From CAUPWF01 sp036656615 (GTDB lineage Bacteria; Bacillota; Clostridia; Lachnospirales; Lachnospiraceae), in assembly GCA_036656615.1 (NCBI GenBank), contig JAVXHY010000006.1, positions 20,452 to 84,451 of the forward strand: 64,000 nt of DNA, in the 5' to 3' direction. Within the stretch, counting starts at the first letter, position 1, and the number at the start of each line of letters is the position of its first letter. The notes under the pieces were generated by a model that made no database searches, was not told the DNA's origin, and saw only the letters and a program-made list of their open reading frames with translations. Below are positions 8,997 through 17,324 of this stretch, in pieces. Position numbers and translations under genes: made by a program.

Positions 8997-9036
8997 GTGG
9001 ATGAATATAAATTAATTAATAATTAATCGTTGCATA

Positions 9037-9065
9037 TTGACAAAGTTGTCAGAAAACTTTATAAT
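9037..9065 (+). promoter_or_regulatory. Consensus promoter for the ilvBN leader
   Basis: TTGACA (9037-9042) and TATAAT (9060-9065) match the sigma-A consensus exactly with a 17-base spacer. The predicted transcript has a leader of about 165 bases before ilvB. Confidence 0.9.
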
Positions 9066-9071
9066 TACTTC

Positions 9072-9233
9072 AATGATTTAGTTAAGTGCAGTGACAAGGA
9101 GGGGTCTGTATTAGACAGATTGCAAAGGGGGAACTCTTTGAAATTAAGTGGTAACACGGATATATTTCATCGCCCAAAGCTGAGTAATCGGTTTAGGGTG
9201 CTTTTTTATATCTGCAAGAACCAAAGGAGGTAG
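9072..9233 (+). promoter_or_regulatory. T-box-like leader and attenuator upstream of ilvB
   Basis: The leader contains small stems (TCTGT/ACAGA near 9105-9120 and CAAAG/CTTTG near 9123-9140), then AAGTGGTAACACGG (9146-9159) and TTTCATCGCCC, resembling the T-box antiterminator motif. TGGT would pair with an ACCA tRNA end, which fits Ile, Leu or Val tRNAs. A CGCCCAAA/TTTAGGGTG stem followed by a T run (9171-9207) looks like the alternative terminator. The leader is shorter than canonical T-boxes and I could not place the specifier codon with confidence. Confidence 0.6.
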
Positions 9234-9237
9234 AGGA

Positions 9238-10965
9238 ATGAAAAAAATTTCAGGGAACAAGTTATTTGTGAAAGCATTAAAAGAAGAGAGTGTTGATACT
9301 ATTTTTGGTTATCCAGGTGGGTATAATGTTGACATATTAGATGAGCTTTATAAGCAGGATTCTATTAATGTTATATTACCGCGTCATGAACAGGCATTGA
9401 TTCATGCGGCAGATGGGTATGCCAGGGCAACAGGAAGAGTTGGTGTTTGTTTGGTTACAAGTGGACCTGGAGCAACCAATTTGGTAACAGGAATAGCGAC
9501 GGCTAATTATGACAGTATACCATTGGTTTGTTTTACTGGTCAGGTTCCAAGAAGTCTAATAGGAAATGATGCATTTCAGGAAGTAGATATTGTTGGAATT
9601 ACAAGAAGCATTTGTAAGTATGGGGTGACTGTAAGAAATCGTGACGATTTGGGACGCATTATAAAAGAAGCTTTTTATATTGCAAAAACTGGAAGACCAG
9701 GACCTGTTGTAATTGATCTTCCCAAAGATGTTATGTGTGAGCTAGGTGATACCCTATATCCAGAATCTGTTAATATTCGTGGGTACAAACCAAGTACAGG
9801 TGTTCATATAGGACAATTAAAACGTGCAATTAAGATGCTGTCAAAAGCACAGAAGCCGTTGTTTTTGGCTGGTGGAGGCGTTAATATTGCCAGAGCAAAT
9901 AGTGTCTTTGAGGAATTAGTTGAAAAGACTCAGGTGCCAGTAGTTACTACGGTAATGGGACGTGGAGCAATTAGAACAAACAGCCCACTATATATTGGCA
10001 ATATGGGACTCCATGGTACCTATGCAGCAAATATGGCGGTGAGTGATTGTGATTTGTTATTTTCCATAGGAGCTAGATTTAATGATCGTGTAACCGGTAA
10101 AATCATGGATTTTGCACCCAATGCTCAAATTATACATATTGATATTGATACGGCATCTATTTCTAGAAATGTTCAGGTGGATGTTCCAATTGTAGCAGAT
10201 GCCAAAGAAGCTTGTGAAAAGATGCTGGAATATGTAGAGGTAAATGAAACATCTAAGTGGATGGAGAAAATACAATCATGGAAAGTAGAATGTCCAATGA
10301 CCATGCAATTAAGACGTGGTATGAATTCTCAACACATTATAGAAGTGATCAATCAAGAATTTGAGGAAGCAATTATTGTAACCGATGTAGGACAGCATCA
10401 GATGTGGGTATCTCAGTTCGTAGAATTAAACAGTAGAAAACAACTGATTACTTCAGGTGGATTAGGGACTATGGGTTATGGATTCCCGGCAGCTATAGGG
10501 GCGCAGGTTGGTTTGCCAGAGGTTCCGGTTATCTGTATATCAGGAGATGGCGGAATGCAGATGAATATTCAAGAATTTGCTACGGCAGTTGGGCAGGAAC
10601 TCCCCCTTATTTTATGCGTATTTAATAATTATAAGCTGGGTATGGTAAGGCAGATGCAGAAATTATTCTTTGGGAAAAGATATCAAAGTACTTGCTTGTG
10701 TGCTCGAAAGAGCTGTATTGGACAGTGTGGAAATTCGGATTATTCTTGTCCACCCTATACACCGGATTTTATAAAATTAGCAGAAAGTTATGGTGCCAAA
10801 GGCATTCGCGTTACAGAAACAGAAGAAATTCAAGGGGCTTTAGCAGAGGCACGTATGCATTTAGGAACACCTACTTTAATTGAATTTATGATTGACAGTG
10901 AAGATATGGTGCTGCCAATGGTAAAAGGTGGAAGTTCACTAGAAGATATGATTTTGGATTGTTAA
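9238..10965 (+). CDS. ilvB: Acetolactate synthase large (catalytic) subunit
   Basis: TPP-dependent enzyme that condenses pyruvate with pyruvate or 2-oxobutyrate at the entry of branched-chain amino acid synthesis. The 575 residues contain the three TPP-enzyme domains: the catalytic Glu in LPRHEQALIHAADGYAR, central FAD-associated domain, and the GDGGMQMN...NN TPP motif near residue 438. After GKRYQS there is a cysteine-rich insert with Cys at 486, 488, 493, 497 and 504 before PPYTPDF, where the canonical enzyme has a short loop. AAAGGAGG precedes the ATG. It forms a unit with ilvN. Confidence 0.95.
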   Translation: MKKISGNKLFVKALKEESVDTIFGYPGGYNVDILDELYKQDSINVILPRHEQALIHAADGYARATGRVGVCLVTSGPGATNLVTGIATANYDSIPLVCFTGQVPRSLIGNDAFQEVDIVGITRSICKYGVTVRNRDDLGRIIKEAFYIAKTGRPGPVVIDLPKDVMCELGDTLYPESVNIRGYKPSTGVHIGQLKRAIKMLSKAQKPLFLAGGGVNIARANSVFEELVEKTQVPVVTTVMGRGAIRTNSPLYIGNMGLHGTYAANMAVSDCDLLFSIGARFNDRVTGKIMDFAPNAQIIHIDIDTASISRNVQVDVPIVADAKEACEKMLEYVEVNETSKWMEKIQSWKVECPMTMQLRRGMNSQHIIEVINQEFEEAIIVTDVGQHQMWVSQFVELNSRKQLITSGGLGTMGYGFPAAIGAQVGLPEVPVICISGDGGMQMNIQEFATAVGQELPLILCVFNNYKLGMVRQMQKLFFGKRYQSTCLCARKSCIGQCGNSDYSCPPYTPDFIKLAESYGAKGIRVTETEEIQGALAEARMHLGTPTLIEFMIDSEDMVLPMVKGGSSLEDMILDC

Positions 10966-10983
10966 GAGGGGAGGAAAGTGGTT

Positions 10984-11505
10984 ATGAATACAATAATGAA
11001 TACAGAAATGAAAAAAAGATGGATTTCTTTATATGTAGAAAATCAAGTAGGTGTGCTGGCAAAGATTTCTGGATTATTTTCTGGAAAATCCTACAATATG
11101 GCAAGTCTGACAGTAGGAACAACAGAAGATCCTACCATTTCCAGAATGACCATTGAAACGGTTAGCGATGACTCCACTTTTGAACAGATTAAAAAGCAAT
11201 TGAATCGTATGGTAGAAGTAATTAAGGTGATTGATTTCACCACGTTATCTGTTCATATGAAAGAACTGCTTTATGTAAAGGTAAAGAAATGTACAATGAT
11301 AGATAAAACAGAAGTCTTTCATATTGCAGAAGCTTTTGGTGGGACGATTACCGATTATGGGAAAGACAGTGTTCTATTGGAATGTGTGCAGACTTCAACG
11401 AAAAATGATGCATTAATTGCTTTGTTAATGGAAGAATTCCAAACCATCGAAGTTGTACGGGGAGGAAGCGTTGGAATTGAATCTATCAGCATGACAGAAC
11501 GTTAA
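10984..11505 (+). CDS. ilvN: Acetolactate synthase small (regulatory) subunit
   Basis: Regulatory partner of IlvB that binds branched-chain amino acids, usually valine, and stimulates the catalytic subunit. The 173 residues begin with an ACT domain (WISLYVENQVGVLAKISGLF; residues about 10-85) and have the second ACT-like C-terminal domain of the family. The ATG at 10984 follows GAGGGGAGG at proper spacing; the GTG at 10978 would be too close. It starts 18 bases after the ilvB stop. Confidence 0.94.
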   Translation: MNTIMNTEMKKRWISLYVENQVGVLAKISGLFSGKSYNMASLTVGTTEDPTISRMTIETVSDDSTFEQIKKQLNRMVEVIKVIDFTTLSVHMKELLYVKVKKCTMIDKTEVFHIAEAFGGTITDYGKDSVLLECVQTSTKNDALIALLMEEFQTIEVVRGGSVGIESISMTER

Positions 11506-11519
11506 GAATATGTTATAAT
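11491..11519 (+). promoter_or_regulatory. Promoter for ilvE, overlapping the end of ilvN
   Basis: ATGACA (11491-11496) and TATAAT (11514-11519) with 17-base spacing. The -35 box lies inside the last codons of ilvN, suggesting ilvE can be transcribed separately from the attenuated ilvBN unit. Confidence 0.65.
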
Positions 11520-11584
11520 ACCATAGGATATAAGTTGGATTGCTGAAAATCCTACGAGTTATAAAATGGGAAGGAATATAGGAT

Positions 11585-12655
11585 ATGTTGAAGATAAGAA
11601 TAGAAAAAACTACGCAGCCAAAGGAAAAACCAGGAGCAGACAATCCGTTAACATTTGGAACAATATTTACCGATCACATGTTTATGATGAATTATGAAAA
11701 GGGAAAAGGATGGTTTGATGAACGAATTGTGCCCTATCAGCCAATTGAACTAGATCCTTCAGCAATGGTATTTCATTATGGGCAGGAAATGTTTGAAGGA
11801 TTAAAAGCTTATAAATCCAAAGAGGGAAGAACATTATTGTTCCGCCCAGATAAGAATATTGAACGGGCAAATAATACCAACCGAAGAATATGCATTCCGG
11901 AAATTGATCCGGAAGATTTCTTAGAGGCTTTGGAGACATTAGTAAAAATAGAAGAAAGTTGGATTCCACAAAGAGAAGGAACATCCCTTTATATCAGGCC
12001 TTTTATTATAGCAACGGATCCTTTTTTAGGAGTACGTCCATCAGATAGCTATCTATTTATGATCATTCTTTCACCTGTAGGTGCTTATTATCCGGAGGGA
12101 TTAGATCCGGTAAAAATATGGATTGAGGATGATTATGTACGTGCAGTCAGAGGTGGAATCGGAGAAGCCAAGACTGGCGGCAATTATGTGGCAAGCCTGG
12201 CAGCACAAATGAAAGCTCATGATGCAGGATATTCACAGGTGCTTTGGTTAGATGGGGTGGAACGTAAATATATAGAAGAAGTAGGAGCTATGAATATTTT
12301 CTTTCAGATAAATGGAGTGATTGTGACTCCTTGTCTCAATGGCAGTATTTTACCGGGTGTAACGAGAGATTCTTGTATTGCACTTTGCAAAAGCTGGAAA
12401 CTGCCATTGGAAGAACGAAAGATTTCGGCTGAGGAATTGATGAAAGCTGCAAAAGATGGAAGTTTAGAAGAATGCTGGGGTACCGGAACAGCGGCTGTTA
12501 TTTCACCGGTGGGACATTTGCGGTATGGTGATCAGGTCATGCAGATTCAAGATGGTGGGATTGGTCCTATCAGCCGAAAACTGTATGATACTATTACGGG
12601 CATACAATTGGGTACGATAGAAGGTCCACAGGGCTGGGTTGTAGAAGTGATATAA
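11585..12655 (+). CDS. ilvE: Branched-chain amino acid aminotransferase
   Basis: PLP enzyme of fold type IV that transfers the amino group between glutamate and branched-chain 2-oxoacids. The 356 residues match the long (about 350-residue) BCAT subgroup: VFHYGQEMFEGLKAY near residue 65, PLP lysine in GGIGEAKTGGNYVAS (about Lys197), and the EVGAMN segment. GGAAGGAATATAGGAT precedes the ATG. It acts in the same pathway as ilvBN, but ilvC, ilvD and leuABCD are not in this window. Confidence 0.95.
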   Translation: MLKIRIEKTTQPKEKPGADNPLTFGTIFTDHMFMMNYEKGKGWFDERIVPYQPIELDPSAMVFHYGQEMFEGLKAYKSKEGRTLLFRPDKNIERANNTNRRICIPEIDPEDFLEALETLVKIEESWIPQREGTSLYIRPFIIATDPFLGVRPSDSYLFMIILSPVGAYYPEGLDPVKIWIEDDYVRAVRGGIGEAKTGGNYVASLAAQMKAHDAGYSQVLWLDGVERKYIEEVGAMNIFFQINGVIVTPCLNGSILPGVTRDSCIALCKSWKLPLEERKISAEELMKAAKDGSLEECWGTGTAAVISPVGHLRYGDQVMQIQDGGIGPISRKLYDTITGIQLGTIEGPQGWVVEVI

Positions 12656-12673
12656 ATAAAATATCTGGTAACA

Positions 12674-12707
12674 GGGGACATGGCAAAGAAGGATTCGCTA
12701 TGTCCCC
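12674..12707 (+). terminator. Hairpin after ilvE (weak terminator)
   Basis: GGGGACAT and ATGTCCCC form an 8-bp perfect stem, extended by GC/GC, around an 18-base loop. There is no T tract after it, so it may be a processing or stabilising structure rather than an intrinsic terminator. Confidence 0.45.
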
Positions 12708-12748
12708 GAACCAATTTAGATTCCTAAAGGGAATTAGGAGGTATGTAC

Positions 12749-13504
12749 ATGGAAGCGTATACAAGCTTTGCAGCTGTTTATGATACGTTTATGGATGATG
12801 TCCCTTATAGGGAATGGGCAGCATATTTACAGGAGCTGCTTTTGCAGTATGAGGTATCAGAGGGCTTGGTGCTGGATTTGGGCTGTGGAACTGGAGCAAT
12901 TACACAGTTATTAGCTGCGCAGGGATATGAGATGATTGGTGTAGACTATTCGGAAGAAATGCTTCAGATTGCAATGGATAAGAGTAAACAGGCGGGGTAT
13001 GATATTTTATATCTGCTTCAGGACATGCGAGAATTTGAATTATATGGTACAGTAAAAGCTGTGATTAGTATTTGTGATTCCATAAATTATATTACAGAAG
13101 AAACGGAACTTATAGAAGTGTTTCGTTTGGTGAATAATTATTTAGACCCTGGTGGTATCTTTATTTTTGATTTTAATACCACTTATAAGTATCGGGAAGT
13201 GATGGGAAACCAGACCATTGCAGAAAACAGGGAAACCTGCAGTTTTATCTGGGACAATTATTATTACGAAGAAGAAGAAATGAACGAGTATCAATTGACT
13301 CTTTATATAAGCACAGAAGAAAAAGATCTTTATCGTCGATTTGAAGAGACTCATTATCAAAAGGCTTATGATTTGGCGGATATGGAAAGATTGATTCGAA
13401 CATCCGGATTACAATTTGTAACGGCATACGATGCATTTACAAAACAGGAACCAACAAATCAAAGTGAACGTATTTATGTGATTGCAAGAGAACAAGGAAA
13501 ATAG
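12749..13504 (+). CDS. Class I SAM-dependent methyltransferase
   Basis: A 251-residue cytosolic methyltransferase with the SAM-binding motif I (VLDLGCGTGAITQLLA, about residues 38-53), the acidic end of strand 2 (MIGVDYSEEML) and a motif IV-like VISICDSINYI. The ATG at 12749 is preferred over 12743 because AGGAGGT lies 7 bases upstream of it. It sits before hslO with 24 bases between. The substrate is not evident; proteins of this type are often called small-molecule or YqeM-like methyltransferases. Confidence 0.85.
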   Translation: MEAYTSFAAVYDTFMDDVPYREWAAYLQELLLQYEVSEGLVLDLGCGTGAITQLLAAQGYEMIGVDYSEEMLQIAMDKSKQAGYDILYLLQDMREFELYGTVKAVISICDSINYITEETELIEVFRLVNNYLDPGGIFIFDFNTTYKYREVMGNQTIAENRETCSFIWDNYYYEEEEMNEYQLTLYISTEEKDLYRRFEETHYQKAYDLADMERLIRTSGLQFVTAYDAFTKQEPTNQSERIYVIAREQGK

Positions 13505-13528
13505 AAATAGAAATAGAAGAGGTGAAGG

Positions 13529-14407
13529 ATGGAAGATTATATTGTAAGAGCGATGGCTGCCAAGGGACAAATTAGAGCATTTGCAGCTACCACAAAAAGT
13601 ATGGTAGAAACAGCAAGACAGGCACATCATACCAGTCCCATCGCAACAGCGGCTTTGGGAAGGCTTTTGACTGCAGGGGCGATGATGGGTAGTATGATGA
13701 AAAATGAAACGGATATACTTACGCTTCAAATAAAGGGAGATGGACCAATCGGCGGAATTACTGTTACGGCAGACTGTCATGCAAATGCAAAAGGCTATGT
13801 GCGCCATCCAGAGGTGATGCTGCCGCCTAAAAATGGGAAATTAGATGTAGGTGGGGCAGTGGGAAATGGATTTCTCCATGTGATCAAGGACCTTGGCATG
13901 AAAGAACCTTATATAGGGCAGACAGCGTTACAGACCGGAGAGATAGCGGAGGATTTGACTTACTATTTTGCGACCTCGGAGCAAATTCCTTCATCGGTAG
14001 GCCTTGGGGTATTAATGGAACGTGATAATACCGTACAATGTGCAGGAGGCTTTATTTTACAGCTTATGCCCTTTGCAGAGGATTCCGTAATTGATCAATT
14101 GGAAGCAAATATCAAGGGTATGACATCGGTAACAGACATGCTTCGAAAAGGGCGTACTCCAGAGCAAATGCTATCCGCTATTTTAGAAGGATTGGAAGTA
14201 CAGATTACGGATACCATGCCTACAAAGTTTTTCTGTAACTGCTGTAAAGAACGAGTTCAAAAAGCAATGATTAGTATTGGAAAAGAAGAGATTCAAGGTA
14301 TGATAGAAGATCAAGAGGAAGTAGAAGTAGTCTGTCATTTTTGCAATACTCCCTATGTATTTTCTTTGGAGGAATTAATAGAAATACGAGATCAGGCTAT
14401 CAATTAA
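13529..14407 (+). CDS. hslO: Redox-regulated chaperone Hsp33
   Basis: Holdase chaperone activated by oxidation and unfolding. The 292 residues show the N-terminal Hsp33 fold and the C-terminal redox switch: Cys236-X-Cys238 and Cys269-X2-Cys272, about 30 residues apart, which bind zinc when reduced. Cys239 is an additional cysteine next to the pair. GAGGTGAAGG precedes the ATG. Neighbours methyltransferase and nadE run in the same direction with short gaps. Confidence 0.96.
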   Translation: MEDYIVRAMAAKGQIRAFAATTKSMVETARQAHHTSPIATAALGRLLTAGAMMGSMMKNETDILTLQIKGDGPIGGITVTADCHANAKGYVRHPEVMLPPKNGKLDVGGAVGNGFLHVIKDLGMKEPYIGQTALQTGEIAEDLTYYFATSEQIPSSVGLGVLMERDNTVQCAGGFILQLMPFAEDSVIDQLEANIKGMTSVTDMLRKGRTPEQMLSAILEGLEVQITDTMPTKFFCNCCKERVQKAMISIGKEEIQGMIEDQEEVEVVCHFCNTPYVFSLEELIEIRDQAIN

Positions 14408-14441
14408 AAAGTATCTGCCGTAGAGAATGGGAGGAGTTAAG

Positions 14442-16361
14442 ATGAAACAGGGATTTGTAAAGGTGGCAGCTGCCACACCGGATATACGGGTCGCAGATGT
14501 GGTGTATAATACAGGAGAAATCTGTAAACAGATTGATTTGGCAGTAGAACAGGATGCAAAGATTATTGTATTTCCCGAACTTTGTATTACCGGTTATACC
14601 TGTGGGGATTTATTCACCCAGGATGTTTTGTTACGTGGAGTAAAAGAAGCGATTAGTGAGATCGCAAAATACACCATTGGCAAGGATGCGCTGATTTTTG
14701 TTGGAGCTCCATTAGCAGTTGGAGGCGAGTTGTATAATGTGGCAGCAGTATTTAATTGTGGTGAATTATTAGGATTTGTAACCAAGACATTTCTGCCTAA
14801 TTATGGTGAGTTTTATGAAATGCGTCAATTTAGACCAGGACCAAAGAAAGCAAAAGAAATCCTATTTCATGGGAAAATGGTTCCTTTTGGTGCGCAGATT
14901 TTATTCCAATCCTCGGCTATGGAAGAATTGATTGTAGCAGCAGAGATATGTGAGGATGTATGGTCCCCTTCACCTCCAAGCGTGGAGGCAGCGGTTCAAG
15001 GTGCTACCTTACTGGTGAATTGTTCTGCAAGTGATGAAACCATTGGAAAGAACCAATACAGAGAACAATTAATTGCAGGTCAATCTGCTAGGTTAATTGC
15101 AGGTTATGTCTATGCAAATGCTGGAGAGGGAGAATCAACTACCGATTTGGTATTTGGAGGCCATAATATAATTGCAGAGAATGGAAGCATCTTACAGCTG
15201 TCCAATCGATTTGAAAATGGAATTATTTATTCGGAAATCGATATTTACCGTCTCATGAGTGAAAGACGCAAAAATACTACCTTTCAAATAGCATCAGAAG
15301 ATACCTTTGTAAAAGTACCATTTCATATGGAATCTGGGAAAACTTTTTTGACTAGAAGATTTTCAAGAAACCCATTTGTACCGGAAAATAATGAGGAACG
15401 GGAGAATCGTTGTGGAGAAATACAAATGATTCAGGCGATGGGATTAAAAAAACGTCTCGTTCATACTCATTGCAAAAGTGCAGTAGTTGGAATCTCAGGT
15501 GGGTTGGATTCAACATTGGCTTTGCTTGTATGTGCAAAAGCTTTTGATATGCTTGAAATGGAACGTTCACAGATTATTGCGGTTACCATGCCGTGTTTTG
15601 GAACCACGGATAGGACATATCAAAATGCATGTATGCTTACAAAAAAATTAGGAGCAACACTTCGGGAGATACCTATTAGGGATTCTGTTCATCAACATTT
15701 TGAAGATATTGGACATGCAAAAGATCTTCATAATGTTACATTTGAAAATGCTCAGGCAAGAGAAAGAACGCAGGTTTTGATGGATATTGCCAATCAGGTG
15801 AATGGAATGGTAATAGGAACTGGTGATATGTCCGAATTGGCACTTGGGTGGGCAACTTATAATGGTGATCATATGTCCATGTATGGGGTCAATGCTTCTG
15901 TTCCTAAGACCTTAGTGCGTCATTTGGTTCGATTTTATGCGGATAGCTCCGTGGATAAAGAGCTACAGAACGTGCTGTTAGATATACTGGATACACCGGT
16001 CAGTCCGGAATTGCTTCCCCCAACAGATGGAGTGATATCACAGATTACCGAGGATTTGGTTGGACCTTACGAATTGCATGATTTTTATCTTTATTATGTG
16101 CTGCGTTTTGGATATGAACCTAGCAAAATATATCGACTGGCTAAATTGGCGTTTGAAGGCAGCTATGAAAATGAAATCATTCTTAAATGGTTAGAAATCT
16201 TTTACAAACGATTTTTCTCACAGCAATTCAAACGTTCCTGTTTGCCAGATGGACCAAAGGTTGGAAGTGTAGCATTATCTCCTAGAGGGGACTGGAGAAT
16301 GCCAAGTGATGCATGTGCTACTATGTGGTTGAAGGATTTGGAAGCACTCAAGTTATGGTAG
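14442..16361 (+). CDS. nadE: Glutamine-dependent NAD+ synthetase
   Basis: Makes NAD+ from nicotinate adenine dinucleotide, ATP and glutamine. The 639 residues consist of an N-terminal nitrilase-type glutaminase domain (FPELCITGYTCGDLF; catalytic Cys in AAEICEDVW) and a C-terminal synthetase domain with the ATP P-loop SGGLDS at residue 352 and GTGDMSELALGW. The ATG at 14442 follows GGGAGG; the track of an in-frame ATG at 14427 overlaps that site and is unlikely. Length is that of the two-domain form found in many Clostridia. Confidence 0.97.
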   Translation: MKQGFVKVAAATPDIRVADVVYNTGEICKQIDLAVEQDAKIIVFPELCITGYTCGDLFTQDVLLRGVKEAISEIAKYTIGKDALIFVGAPLAVGGELYNVAAVFNCGELLGFVTKTFLPNYGEFYEMRQFRPGPKKAKEILFHGKMVPFGAQILFQSSAMEELIVAAEICEDVWSPSPPSVEAAVQGATLLVNCSASDETIGKNQYREQLIAGQSARLIAGYVYANAGEGESTTDLVFGGHNIIAENGSILQLSNRFENGIIYSEIDIYRLMSERRKNTTFQIASEDTFVKVPFHMESGKTFLTRRFSRNPFVPENNEERENRCGEIQMIQAMGLKKRLVHTHCKSAVVGISGGLDSTLALLVCAKAFDMLEMERSQIIAVTMPCFGTTDRTYQNACMLTKKLGATLREIPIRDSVHQHFEDIGHAKDLHNVTFENAQARERTQVLMDIANQVNGMVIGTGDMSELALGWATYNGDHMSMYGVNASVPKTLVRHLVRFYADSSVDKELQNVLLDILDTPVSPELLPPTDGVISQITEDLVGPYELHDFYLYYVLRFGYEPSKIYRLAKLAFEGSYENEIILKWLEIFYKRFFSQQFKRSCLPDGPKVGSVALSPRGDWRMPSDACATMWLKDLEALKLW

Positions 16362-16380
16362 GTTAATAGACGACCCACAT

Positions 16381-16465
16381 AGTAGCTGTCGCTACTGACA
16401 CAAGCAAGTCCTCACCCATCACTTATGCCGTTCCGGCATTAAGGTGATGAGTGGGGACTTGCTTG
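16381..16465. terminator. Long hairpin between nadE and the convergent S1-domain gene
   Basis: A short stem AGTAGC/GCTACT (16381-16396) is followed by an imperfect inverted repeat of about 30 bases per arm (16401-16465) around a TTC loop, starting CAAGCAAGTC and ending GACTTGCTTG. It sits between two convergent genes, so termination in both directions is the simplest role. Neither side has a clear T tract, and the stem is unusually long. Confidence 0.55.
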
Positions 16466-16500
16466 ATGAGGTCAAATAATGTCTTTGGTTAAAAATAAAA

Positions 16501-17169
16501 TTATAATTGGATATTTTTGAATAAATCTCCAAGGCTAGTACCAATGTCCTCAGACTTTGGAATGTCGACTTTTTCGTATACTTCTGTTGAAAAGTCATTT
16601 AGAGCCTTAATGCTTAAGCTGATCTTGCCATCTTTGATACCAATGATTTTAACCTGGATCTTCTCGCCAACTTTTAAGATATCACTTGGCGCTTTGATTC
16701 TTTTTGCACTGATTTGTGAAACGTGTACAAGTCCAGATAGTCCACTTTCCAAACGTACAAATGCTCCGTATGTTTGAAGACTTTCTACAGTTCCTTCTAA
16801 TACACTGCCCACTTTCATGCTATTGACTTTTTCTGCCTGATCTTTAAACTGTTGTTCTTTGAGAATTTCACGAGCAGATAAAACCAAACGATTATTAGCC
16901 TGATCTACATCAATAACTCGGACTTCAATATCTTGTAATAAAAAATCTTCTAAATTTTCAATATAAGATAAGGACAGTTTAGAAGCAGGGATGAATCCTC
17001 GAAGCCCTTCCACTGTAGCAATTGCTCCACCATTCACAATTCCTTCTACCTTAACAGGAAGAATGGTACTGTTATTCATGTAATCTGTTACTAGGTTCCA
17101 AGGGTTGGCTTTATCAAATTGATCTTCGTAATCTGCCATAGATTCTGTTTGTAATTGTTCTTCGTTCAT
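16501..17169 (-). CDS. S1 RNA-binding domain protein (two S1 repeats)
   Basis: A 222-residue cytosolic protein with two S1 (OB-fold) repeats at about residues 35-105 (LPVKVEGIVNGGAIATVEGLRGFIPASKLS) and 120-190 (GSVLEGTVESLQTYGAFVRLESGLSGLVHVSQIS), plus an acidic N-terminal leader. It is much shorter than ribosomal protein S1. The ATG at 17169 follows AGAGGTG; the longer frame to 17334 has no ribosome site and overlaps the divergent promoter. It is probably an RNA-binding translation or RNA-stability factor; the target is unknown. Confidence 0.85.
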   Translation of the reverse strand: MNEEQLQTESMADYEDQFDKANPWNLVTDYMNNSTILPVKVEGIVNGGAIATVEGLRGFIPASKLSLSYIENLEDFLLQDIEVRVIDVDQANNRLVLSAREILKEQQFKDQAEKVNSMKVGSVLEGTVESLQTYGAFVRLESGLSGLVHVSQISAKRIKAPSDILKVGEKIQVKIIGIKDGKISLSIKALNDFSTEVYEKVDIPKSEDIGTSLGDLFKNIQL

Positions 17170-17252
17170 AATGCACCTCTTTAATCTCTTATTTAAAACT
17201 CCACTTATTATAACACAATTTGTCTCACATAGAAATAAGAAATCGAAAGGTA

Positions 17253-17282
17253 TTGTAAAGAATAGTAAAAAAGTGCTAAAAT
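17253..17282 (+). promoter_or_regulatory. Promoter of the pyrophosphatase gene
   Basis: TTGTAA (17253-17258) and TAAAAT (17277-17282) with an 18-base spacer, about 40 bases before the start codon. Confidence 0.6.
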
Positions 17283-17324
17283 GAGGATTGAAAATAGAAT
17301 TTTGGAAATAGGGGAATATAATAT

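Noticed and set aside
9030..9233. 67-residue open frame before ilvB
   Set aside because: It lies over the consensus promoter and leader RNA, has no ribosome site and begins upstream of the predicted transcript start.
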